Shown one piece after another: positions 1 through 5,267 of a stretch of 5,267 bases of DNA. The stretch lies in NCBI GenBank assembly GCA_031279915.1, contig JAITHO010000095.1:1-5267 (forward strand). The letters run 5' to 3'. The translations under genes and the position numbers were made by a program. This stretch comes from Tannerellaceae bacterium. GTDB lineage: Bacteria > Bacteroidota > Bacteroidia > Bacteroidales > Tannerellaceae. The notes beneath the pieces were generated by a model. It was not told where the DNA came from. It saw only the letters and a list, made by a program, of their open reading frames with translations, and made no database searches. Positions within the stretch are counted from its first letter, which is position 1. Each line of letters begins with the position of its first letter.

Positions 1-490
1 CATATTCAAAAAAGAGAGACCAGCATGGAGCATCGAGGGTATAGGTCTCCTGCCAACCTCGAATATCAATCGACGGTGGCGTTGGAATCATCAAAATTCC
101 CAGAACAACGTACACAAAAAGCTTCCACAAAGGAGTGCCGGCTATGAGAGAATATTCAGGCGACGCACCAAAATAGTACAAAATTCCACCCAGAACCATA
201 CCTATCGCCACCATCGGATGCAGTCGAATCACACGCCGTTTGAGGAAATCAATAACCGACATTCCACGAATCCAACGATCGCTATATGCATATCCAATCA
301 CAAAACCAGAGAGAACAAAAAAGAAATCCACTGCCAAATAACCGTGAGCAACTATCATCGTAGCTCCGCCAACTATACTGTAAGTTTCAAAAATATGAAA
401 CAAAAGAACTACAATTGCAGCAATACCGCGAAGGCCGTCGAGTATCTCAAAATGAGGCTTAGAGGAGAAAGTAGGCTTAGAAGATGTCAT
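1..490 (-). CDS. Membrane acyltransferase, acyltransferase-3 (OafA/YrhL-like) family, N-terminal part
   Basis: Reading the minus strand from the ATG at 490 gives 163 codons that run off the left window edge, so this is the N-terminal part of a protein usually about 350-400 residues long. Three family signatures are visible in order. The first is FEILDGLRGIAAIVVLLFH (residues 14-32), with the invariant Arg21 and the proposed catalytic His32. The second is GYLAVDFFFVLSGFVIGY (50-67). The third is the basic FLKRRVIRLHP stretch (82-92). Hydrophobic segments near 22-40, 50-70, 93-107 and 121-136 fit a multi-pass inner-membrane protein. The later APCWSLFFEY (154-163) matches the family's W-S-L-x-x-E motif. 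Members transfer acetyl or other acyl groups to surface sugars, O-antigen, peptidoglycan or lipids; the substrate cannot be told here. The gene follows ygiQ on the same strand after a 60-base gap and seems to have its own promoter. The family call is firm; the substrate is unknown. Confidence 0.9.
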   Translation of the reverse strand, partial: MTSSKPTFSSKPHFEILDGLRGIAAIVVLLFHIFETYSIVGGATMIVAHGYLAVDFFFVLSGFVIGYAYSDRWIRGMSVIDFLKRRVIRLHPMVAIGMVLGGILYYFGASPEYSLIAGTPLWKLFVYVVLGILMIPTPPSIDIRGWQETYTLDAPCWSLFFEY

Positions 491-537
491 GTTTTTCGAT
501 AATACTTTATGATAATTTATACGATTACTTTTCGCAA

Positions 538-568
538 CAAATTTATCCTTTTATTGCCGCCCGAACAA
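538..568 (-). promoter_or_regulatory. Bacteroidota-type promoter for the acyltransferase gene
   Basis: On the minus strand TAAATTTG (545-538) is an exact match to the Bacteroidota -7 consensus TAnnTTTG. A TTG (568-566) lies 20 bases upstream, the usual distance for the -33 TTTG element. The predicted RNA start is near 531, leaving a leader of about 40 bases before the ATG at 490. The -33 part lies within the last codons of ygiQ, so the acyltransferase can probably be transcribed independently of ygiQ. No terminator hairpin separates the genes, so read-through from ygiQ is also possible. Confidence 0.5.
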
Positions 569-2371
569 TTCCTTTTCCAAAGTGCCAAGCCCTAAGCGTC
601 TAAGCGAACGGCATATAGACGGCCTTTTATCCGGCAAATACCAAAAAAAATACTGCCTCTGCTGCTGGCGTTCCGTCGATGTGCGTGCAGAATAAAGCGG
701 ACGTAGTGTATACGGATCCAAGCCCGTATAGTACATTTCTGTTGCTAAGGTCATGGGCGAAGGCGTGAAATCTTGCACCTGTTCCAAGCGAAAGTTCAAA
801 GCGCGCGTTCGAACGGCAAGGCGAGCCATGTCGGCCTCTGTGCAGCCCGGATGGGACGCAATGAAATAAGGAATTAGCTGCTGATTAAGCCCTAAGCGAG
901 CATTTATGTCCCTAAAAATATGAGCAAAGCGCTCAAAACTTTCAAACGGAGCCTTACGCATCAGCCTAAGCGTGCCGGCTTCTGTGTGCTCGGGCGCAAC
1001 TTTCAGTCGGCCAGATACATGCCTGCCTATCAACTCCTCCGTATAACGGCGAGCAGAGCGGCTAAAATTGCCGTCAACATATCCATCAAGCAGCATGTCA
1101 TATCGCACGCCGCTACCGATAAATGATCGCTTAACTCCGGGAACATTATCAACTGCACGATACAAATCAATCAACAAATCATGATCAGCATTGAGATTAG
1201 TACAAATCTGCGGGAAGATGCAGGACGGACGCAGGCAGCGGCGGCACTTCGATGCATCGCCGCCGCGCATCCCATACATATTCGCCGACGGACCGCCAAG
1301 GTCTGATACATAGCCTTTAAAGCCTGGAGTTGCAACTACCGCCTGAACCTCGCGGAGGATAGAAGCGCGGCTCCGAGATGCGATAAACTTGCCCTGATGC
1401 GCTGAAATTGTACAGAAAGAACAGCCCCCAAAGCAGCCGCGATGGATGTTAATCGAATCGCGAATCATCTCATACGCAGGAATTTCTGCACCCCTATATT
1501 TCGGGTGGGGCATCCGCGTGTACGGCAAATCAAATGCCGCATCAGCCGCAGCCTCGTCCATCTGAGGATAGGGAGGATTAACAACGATAGCAGCCTTGCT
1601 TACAGGCTGATACAGCAATTTTCCCTCATAGCGATTCGATTCTTCCTCAATAATTCTGAAATTTTTTGCCTGTTTTTCACGGCTTTCTATGCATTCTTCG
1701 TGAGAAAAAAGACAAACAGTGTTAGCTCCAGCCGCAAAACCATCCGCAGAAAGGTAGGCCGTTTGTCGCACATTGCGCACAGCTTCAAACGATTCTCCTG
1801 CCATCAGGCGCATCGCCAGCTCCGACACTGCCGCCTCCCCGAGCCCATAGATCAACAAATCTGCTCCACTTTCAACAAGAATCCCAGCACGCAGTCGCCC
1901 AGCAATATAATCATAATGCGTAAAACGCCTGAGTGAGGCCTCAACGCCGCCCAACACTACCGGCACATCAGGATACAAACGCTTGAGAATTTGCGTATAA
2001 ACAATTGTAGGATAATCCGGACGCAGGCCCGCCCGTCGACCCGCACTATATGCATCATCGCTGCGCAAGCGGCCGTTCGCAGTGTAATTATTTATCGTCG
2101 AATCCATCGCACCGGCCGAAACGCCGAAGAAAAGGCGCGGACGGCCAAGCTTCCTAAAGTCGCGAAAATCTCCGCGCCAATCAGGCTGCGGAACCACCGC
2201 AACGCGCAGACCCAGAGCCTCAAGCGTACGACCAATTACTGCCGTTCCGAACGACGGATGATCAACGTAGGCATCGCCCGTGAAAAGGATCACATCGGCC
2301 TCCGACCACCCGCGCGCCTCCATTTCCTTGCGGGTCACAGGAAGCCAGCGCATCGTTTCGGAAAGCTTCAT
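551..2371 (-). CDS. ygiQ: YgiQ family radical SAM protein
   Basis: This 606-residue cytoplasmic protein belongs to the YgiQ (UPF0313) family of radical SAM enzymes, whose reaction and substrate are not established. The N-terminal part has the family signature TGDAYVDHPSFG (31-42), followed by a B12-binding-like alpha/beta region that includes VLGGVEASLRR (139-149). The radical SAM core carries the CxxxCxxC motif in HRGCFGGCSFC, with Cys313, Cys317 and Cys320 expected to hold the 4Fe-4S cluster. A second cysteine group (376, 379, 384, 390) follows, then GSGVRYD (419-425), KVAPEHTE (457-464) and PYFIASHPG (501-509), all typical of the family. The protein is shorter than E. coli YgiQ (over 700 residues) and lacks its long polar C-terminal tail, as is common in Bacteroidota. 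The ATG at 2371 overlaps the upstream stop codon (ATGA). A GGAGG lies at 2392-2388, 16 bases upstream, rather far for a Shine-Dalgarno site. Met7 is a possible alternative start. Identification is very secure; function is not known. Confidence 0.96.
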   Translation of the reverse strand: MKLSETMRWLPVTRKEMEARGWSEADVILFTGDAYVDHPSFGTAVIGRTLEALGLRVAVVPQPDWRGDFRDFRKLGRPRLFFGVSAGAMDSTINNYTANGRLRSDDAYSAGRRAGLRPDYPTIVYTQILKRLYPDVPVVLGGVEASLRRFTHYDYIAGRLRAGILVESGADLLIYGLGEAAVSELAMRLMAGESFEAVRNVRQTAYLSADGFAAGANTVCLFSHEECIESREKQAKNFRIIEEESNRYEGKLLYQPVSKAAIVVNPPYPQMDEAAADAAFDLPYTRMPHPKYRGAEIPAYEMIRDSINIHRGCFGGCSFCTISAHQGKFIASRSRASILREVQAVVATPGFKGYVSDLGGPSANMYGMRGGDASKCRRCLRPSCIFPQICTNLNADHDLLIDLYRAVDNVPGVKRSFIGSGVRYDMLLDGYVDGNFSRSARRYTEELIGRHVSGRLKVAPEHTEAGTLRLMRKAPFESFERFAHIFRDINARLGLNQQLIPYFIASHPGCTEADMARLAVRTRALNFRLEQVQDFTPSPMTLATEMYYTGLDPYTLRPLYSARTSTERQQQRQYFFWYLPDKRPSICRSLRRLGLGTLEKELFGRQ

Positions 2372-3114
2372 GAACTTGGTGCAACTACCTCCAAAACAGT
2401 ATCATAAGTGCACACGCGCACATTCTTCGAAATCCGCGTCGAAGCGTAGACAACCTGCGTTGCTATTTGAATTTTATATAAACCTGCCGGCACATTCCTC
2501 GGCATAATGAATACAATTTCCTTTGCCTTATTTACCGGTATTGCCGACATTGGCACCACAAATTCCTGCCCGCTTTCAACATTTAAGAGTTTAAGGCCGA
2601 CAGAAGCATTTTCCCCCTTTATTAGAATTTTCTCCCCCATTATCCGCACTGATCCGCCTAAACTGATAATTTTATCTGCCGTGCCTGAACTTAAATCCAG
2701 CACCTGAGTTATATTCATTGCTGCCGAGCCGCGAATATCGCTGTCCTCATAATGAATAATTTCTGCTATTGTGTTCTGAATTTTTACGTCGGGCGTGTAG
2801 ATAATTCTGAATGCGTTGATAAGGGAAACGTCGAAGTCTTTCGGATCTTCAACGCCTTCGCTGCTGATACTGAGGCGAAAGGTGCCAAGGCCGCGCAAGT
2901 ACACTGGCTCGCCTTTTGCCAAATATTCTGGGAGAATTGTGAGAAAGGATTCGAGAACGCCTACCATGTCGGCCGAGCTAATTGTCGAACGTTCTGAGAT
3001 TTTCTTTGCTACTTGCTCGCTTGAAATTGTCTCCTCATACACGGGCATTGCATACCATTGTCCTGAAACTTCGGCATTAAGCTGATTGTCTTTTCTCTTA
3101 AGTTTATATTTCAT
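2368..3114 (-). CDS. HU-like DNA-binding protein with C-terminal Ig-like DUF4469 domain
   Basis: This 248-residue protein has two domains. Residues 1 to about 120 resemble the HU/IHF-like domain seen in Bacteroidota (HU-HIG type). They contain the helical region ISSEQVAKKISERSTISSAD (30-49), the helix VGVLESFLTILPEYL (51-65), and the turn KGEPVYLRGLGTFRLSI (67-83), which leads into the DNA-contacting beta arm. Residues from about 133 to 245 match the Ig-like DUF4469 domain, with GGSVRIMGEKILIKGE (153-168), VFIMPRNVPAGLYKIQI (201-217) and TRISKNVR (226-233). There is no signal peptide or membrane segment, so it should act on the nucleoid. Family members are presumed to bind DNA; what the Ig-like domain contacts is unknown. 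The stop codon overlaps the ygiQ start in ATGA, so the two are probably one transcription unit with coupled translation. The start at 3114 is chosen because the N-terminus aligns with family members; no strong Shine-Dalgarno is present, which is normal in this phylum. Confidence in the domain call is high; the cellular role is unknown. Confidence 0.88.
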   Translation of the reverse strand: MKYKLKRKDNQLNAEVSGQWYAMPVYEETISSEQVAKKISERSTISSADMVGVLESFLTILPEYLAKGEPVYLRGLGTFRLSISSEGVEDPKDFDVSLINAFRIIYTPDVKIQNTIAEIIHYEDSDIRGSAAMNITQVLDLSSGTADKIISLGGSVRIMGEKILIKGENASVGLKLLNVESGQEFVVPMSAIPVNKAKEIVFIMPRNVPAGLYKIQIATQVVYASTRISKNVRVCTYDTVLEVVAPSS

Positions 3115-3233
3115 ACGTATATATAGTTAAAAAAATTAGAGTAAGCATGTAAAATATTCTCTATTATTATTTGAAGAAAAATTGCTGCGTATCGAAACAA
3201 ATATGGCAAGCTTGCCTGATAAATCTGGATAAG

Positions 3234-3287
3234 TACGCGCATAAATGCGGCAGTACTACCGCATAAATTCGCATAAGTATGCGCATA
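3234..3287 (-). repeat. Nested imperfect dyads, likely folded mRNA leader or operator
   Basis: The inner dyad at 3245-3264 is a 20-base near-palindrome (arms ATGCGG and CCGCAT around AGTACT) with one mismatched pair, 3251/3258. The outer arms TACGCGCATA (3234-3243) and TATGCGCATA (3278-3287) pair at nine of ten positions. In minus-strand RNA both mismatches become G-U wobbles, so both stems would be fully paired: the inner one as an 8-pair stem with a GUAC loop. The element lies about 40-90 bases downstream of the proposed HU/DUF4469 promoter and 120 bases before its ATG. It may be an RNA structure in the leader or, being palindromic, a protein-binding site. The pairing is seen directly; its function is inferred. 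Confidence 0.5.
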
Positions 3288-3290
3288 TAT
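3238..3290 (+). repeat. Four degenerate direct copies of CGCATAAAT
   Basis: CGCATAAAT occurs at 3238-3246 and 3260-3268, with close variants CGCATAAGT at 3270-3278 and CGCATATAT at 3282-3290. Start-to-start distances are 22, 10 and 12 bases, near one or two helical turns, so the copies would fall on about the same DNA face. A longer repeat, ATAAGTAYGCGCATA, appears at 3229-3243 and 3273-3287 with one difference. The copies interlock with the nested dyads, so part of the similarity may reflect that symmetry. They could be regulator-binding sites or simple local duplication. Confidence 0.45.
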
Positions 3291-3332
3291 TTCGATGCGT
3301 TCTTGAATTTTTTTCCTAATGTTTTCACGTTT

Positions 3333-3340
3333 CAAAGATA
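3333..3340 (-). promoter_or_regulatory. Candidate -7 box for the HU/DUF4469-ygiQ unit
   Basis: TATCTTTG on the minus strand (3340-3333) matches the Bacteroidota -7 consensus TAnnTTTG exactly. The -33 position, about 20 bases upstream, reads only TTAT, so that half is weak. Transcription would begin near 3326, giving a leader of about 210 bases before the ATG at 3114 that contains the nested dyads. A weaker box, TATTTTAC, lies closer to the gene (about 3149-3156), so the real start could be nearer. Confidence 0.4.
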
Positions 3341-3553
3341 CTCTTTTTGTATATATGCACATAAGGGTAAATAATTATTTGCTAAGGGGGGCGAAAAAAT
3401 GCGTAAAACTTAGATTTTTTTAAGGCTTGCGGTATTGTTTATTTTCGAATATGCTTTATTACGCGCGTACATTTTATATTATATATATTGGGCAATCTTC
3501 TAAAATTTGTTCGACATTGGACGGGGAGGTGCATAAGCTTATTAAAAAAAAAT

Positions 3554-3561
3554 TAACTTTG
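3554..3561 (+). promoter_or_regulatory. Candidate -7 box for murB
   Basis: TAACTTTG matches the Bacteroidota -7 consensus TAnnTTTG and sits 26 bases before the murB ATG. The predicted RNA start is near 3567-3569, with a short leader of about 20 bases. No clear TTTG occurs at the expected -33 position; the spacer instead holds an A9 tract (3544-3552). Two copies of GCATAA (3531-3536 and 3564-3569) bracket the box and could serve as regulator sites. Confidence 0.45.
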
Positions 3562-3587
3562 CGGCATAACTTTAATGCGATATCTTT

Positions 3588-4646
3588 ATGAAAATAGAAA
3601 GCAACTATTCGCTGTTTCGGCACAATACTTTTAAATTAAAACTTAACACCCGTCTTTACATTGAGTACGACGATGAGTATGAACTTGATGAAATCTTTCA
3701 AAAATATATCGTTAAGGATGGCGAAAAGGTTTTCGCGCATATTGGACGCGGCAGCAATGTGGTATTCACAGAAGATTATTATAATGGCATTATTTTGAGC
3801 TCTGCTATTCGTAATGTTTTGTTAGAGCTTGAAACGGAAGGCGATGTGTATCTGCAAATTGGCGCGGGCGCTTTGTGGGATGATTTTGTGCTGTACGCAA
3901 CGTCGCACAAGTGGTATGGGGTTGAAAATTTGTCGGGTATTCCGGGTTATGCGGGCGCTTGTGCGCTTCAAAATATCGGCGCATACGGAGTTGAGATCAA
4001 AGATGTGCTAGAATGGGTGGAAATATATGATGTGGAAACTCGGCAAGTACGGCGTTTGTTGCGCGAAGAGTGTTTGTTTGATTATCGTAAGAGCGCGCTG
4101 GATCGCGGCAATCAATGGGTGATTCTGCGGATGGGTATTCGGCTTAGCAAATCTCCGGTTGCGGGCCCGATTTACGAAGAGATTCGCACGCTTGTTTCAC
4201 CGTATGCGTCGTCGGCTACGATTAGGCGTAAGATTCTTGCAATTCGTGGGGAAAAATTGCCGAGTTACCGTAAGCAGGGCAATGCAGGCAGTTTCTTCGT
4301 TAATCCGCTGCTTACGGCTTCGGAATGGGATAAGTTGCAGGGCATTGCTCCTGATCTTCCGCATTTTACGGACGAGCGGGGTCGGACAAAGGTGTCTGCG
4401 GCTCGGCTGATTGAGCTTTGCGGTTTGAAGGGTGCTTCGAACGGTAGTGTTGGAGTTTCGAATCAGCATGCGCTTGTGCTTGTGAACCTTGGCGGCGCTC
4501 GCGGACAGGATGTTACGGATATGGCGACAAGGGTGTGGGAAGCTGTTTATGAGCGTTTTGGACTTAGCTTGCAAGCTGAGGTAAAACTTATTTCTGCGAA
4601 TGAAAATAATTTTCCTTGGTACGGGAACTTCAACCGGCATTCCTGA
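3588..4646 (+). CDS. murB: UDP-N-acetylmuramate dehydrogenase (UDP-N-acetylenolpyruvoylglucosamine reductase), type I
   Basis: This 352-residue cytoplasmic flavoenzyme reduces UDP-GlcNAc-enolpyruvate to UDP-N-acetylmuramate with NADPH, the second committed step of peptidoglycan precursor synthesis. The N-terminal YSLFRHNTF (7-15) is typical of MurB. FAD-binding elements are GRGSNVVF (53-60) and SGIPGYAGACALQNIGAYG (116-134). YRKS (166-169) supplies the active-site Arg167, GNAGSFF (231-237) the catalytic Ser235 that protonates the substrate, and AEVKLI (330-335) the catalytic Glu331. The E. coli-like IPGxxGxxxxQNIGAYG pattern and the overall length indicate type I MurB. The start at 3588 fits the family N-terminus. 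All key residues are present, so the enzyme should be active. The last 15 or so residues, after the catalytic Glu region, are encoded within the overlap with the downstream hydrolase gene and form a short tail of unknown value. A candidate promoter lies just upstream. Confidence 0.97.
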   Translation: MKIESNYSLFRHNTFKLKLNTRLYIEYDDEYELDEIFQKYIVKDGEKVFAHIGRGSNVVFTEDYYNGIILSSAIRNVLLELETEGDVYLQIGAGALWDDFVLYATSHKWYGVENLSGIPGYAGACALQNIGAYGVEIKDVLEWVEIYDVETRQVRRLLREECLFDYRKSALDRGNQWVILRMGIRLSKSPVAGPIYEEIRTLVSPYASSATIRRKILAIRGEKLPSYRKQGNAGSFFVNPLLTASEWDKLQGIAPDLPHFTDERGRTKVSAARLIELCGLKGASNGSVGVSNQHALVLVNLGGARGQDVTDMATRVWEAVYERFGLSLQAEVKLISANENNFPWYGNFNRHS

Positions 4647-5267
4647 AATCGGCTGCCGATGCAGGGTTTGCAATAGTTTGGATCCGCGCGACAAGCGTCT
4701 TCGCACGTCGGCTATGGTTATGTCGGGCGGTTGTCAGATTTTGATCGACTGTGGTCCGGATTTTCGTCAGCAGATGATTGTCAGCGGCATAGACCGTATC
4801 GACGCTGTTTTGCTAACTCATGAGCATTATGATCACGTTGGTGGTTTGGATGATTTACGCCCTTTTTGTCGAGGCGGGAGCATGGATGTATATGCTGAGG
4901 CGTCGGTTCTGGAGGCTATTCGGACGCGTATGCCTTATGCGTTTAGAGGCTTGCGGTTCAGGGGTTTGCCTGCGCTGAATTTGCATTCGATCGCCATGGA
5001 GCCGTTTCTGGTGGCGGATGCGTTGGAGGTTACGCCTGTTCGCGTGATGCATGGCTGCCTTTCTATCGTTGGTTTTCGTATAGGGGGGCTGGCTTATCTC
5101 ACGGATGTTAGCTATATTCCAGAGGAGGAGTATGATAAGCTGCATAATTTGCAGATTCTTGCCGTCGACGCTCTTCGAAAGCGTAAGCATAATACGCATC
5201 AAACTCTGGATGAGGCTCTGCGCCTGGTTGAACGCCTTGATCCTGAGCGTGCTTGCCTTATCCATCT
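4600..5267 (+). CDS. PhnP-like metallo-beta-lactamase-fold hydrolase, C-terminus beyond window
   Basis: From the ATG at 4600, 222 codons run off the right edge; a complete family member is about 250 residues. The N-terminus MKIIFLGTGTSTGIPEIGC is the canonical first strand and fixes the start, although it lies inside murB in another frame and overlaps it by 47 bases. GCRCRVC (Cys19, Cys21, Cys24) resembles the structural zinc site of PhnP. The metal-binding HxHxDH motif is THEHYDHVGG (His74, His76, Asp78, His79), followed by His151, the bridging Asp169 in LTDVS, and the KHNTH segment (196-200). The last full codon, His222 in CLIH, may be the final ligand. E. coli PhnP is a cyclic phosphodiesterase for phosphoribosyl cyclic phosphate, but no phosphonate genes are visible, so a general phosphodiesterase role is only a guess. 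The protein has no signal peptide and should be cytoplasmic. The overlap with murB implies co-transcription and probably translational coupling. Confidence 0.92.
   Translation, partial: MKIIFLGTGTSTGIPEIGCRCRVCNSLDPRDKRLRTSAMVMSGGCQILIDCGPDFRQQMIVSGIDRIDAVLLTHEHYDHVGGLDDLRPFCRGGSMDVYAEASVLEAIRTRMPYAFRGLRFRGLPALNLHSIAMEPFLVADALEVTPVRVMHGCLSIVGFRIGGLAYLTDVSYIPEEEYDKLHNLQILAVDALRKRKHNTHQTLDEALRLVERLDPERACLIH

Larger units (their letters stand above)
3115..3587. other. AT-rich divergent intergenic region
   Basis: This 473-base gap separates the divergent HU/DUF4469-ygiQ group from murB and should carry both promoters. It holds one good TAnnTTTG box on each strand, a pair of nested dyads at 3234-3287, five copies of GCATAA (3239, 3261, 3271, 3531, 3564), the 10-base perfect palindrome TACGCGCGTA at 3460-3469, and an A9 tract at 3544-3552 within the murB promoter spacer. 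No tRNA, rRNA or convincing terminator was seen. An open frame of 83 codons on the minus strand (3362-3111) is judged more likely to be leader than gene. Confidence 0.75.

Noticed and set aside
218..502. 94-codon plus-strand open frame
   Set aside because: Lies antisense to the clearly recognisable acyltransferase coding sequence and has no family signature; it is a shadow frame.
1442..1936. 164-codon plus-strand open frame
   Set aside because: Antisense to ygiQ, with low-complexity basic residues and no recognisable motif; a shadow of the real gene.
3382..3422. CTAAG...CTTAG inverted repeat followed by a T run, possible terminator
   Set aside because: Only a five-base stem with a loop of more than 20 bases; it lies between divergent promoters where no gene ends.
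3460..3469. Perfect palindrome TACGCGCGTA
   Set aside because: A single 10-base palindrome with no second copy of the full site; it shares GTACGCGC in inverted orientation with 3233-3240, but this is too short to claim an operator.
3115..3587. Possible tRNA, small RNA gene or riboswitch in the intergenic region
   Set aside because: No cloverleaf, CCA end or recognisable riboswitch core was found; only the nested dyads stand out.
4197..4706. 169-codon minus-strand open frame
   Set aside because: Antisense to murB and the hydrolase start, very rich in Arg and Ser as expected of a shadow frame.
4855..5265. 136-codon minus-strand open frame
   Set aside because: Antisense to the MBL-fold hydrolase, whose motifs are intact on the plus strand.

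Overview
The window looks like a piece of a Bacteroidales-type (Bacteroidota) chromosome. The main evidence is an HU-like DNA-binding protein fused to a C-terminal Ig-like DUF4469 domain, an architecture essentially restricted to this phylum. Supporting evidence is the short form of YgiQ, and -7 boxes matching the Bacteroidota consensus TAnnTTTG in front of three genes, with no good sigma70-type -35/-10 pairs noticed. The genus cannot be fixed from the sequence alone.

Layout: two divergent groups face away from an AT-rich intergenic region (3115-3587). To the left, on the minus strand, lie an HU/DUF4469 protein (3114-2368), then ygiQ, a radical SAM protein (2371-551) whose start overlaps the previous stop in an ATGA, then after 60 bp the first 163 codons of a membrane acyltransferase of the acyltransferase-3 family (490 to the window edge). 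The acyltransferase appears to have its own promoter, partly inside the end of ygiQ. To the right, on the plus strand, lie murB (3588-4646) and a PhnP-like metallo-beta-lactamase-fold hydrolase (from 4600, running off the right edge). The hydrolase starts inside murB in another frame, with a 47-base overlap.

How the genes relate: murB makes UDP-N-acetylmuramate for peptidoglycan. The overlapping hydrolase is probably co-translated with it, but its substrate is unknown and no phosphonate genes are visible. The HU/DUF4469 protein and YgiQ are probably made from one mRNA with coupled translation; the biological reason is unknown. The acyltransferase probably modifies a surface polysaccharide or lipid.

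No mobile element, CRISPR array, tRNA or rRNA was seen. The most unusual non-coding signal is at 3234-3287: two nested dyads whose only two mismatches both become G-U wobble pairs in a minus-strand transcript. This suggests a folded 5' leader on the HU/DUF4469-ygiQ mRNA. The hexamer GCATAA also recurs five times across the intergenic region, two of them bracketing the murB -7 box. Nothing here is clearly a new defence or mobile system; the genes themselves are mostly ordinary chromosomal ones.
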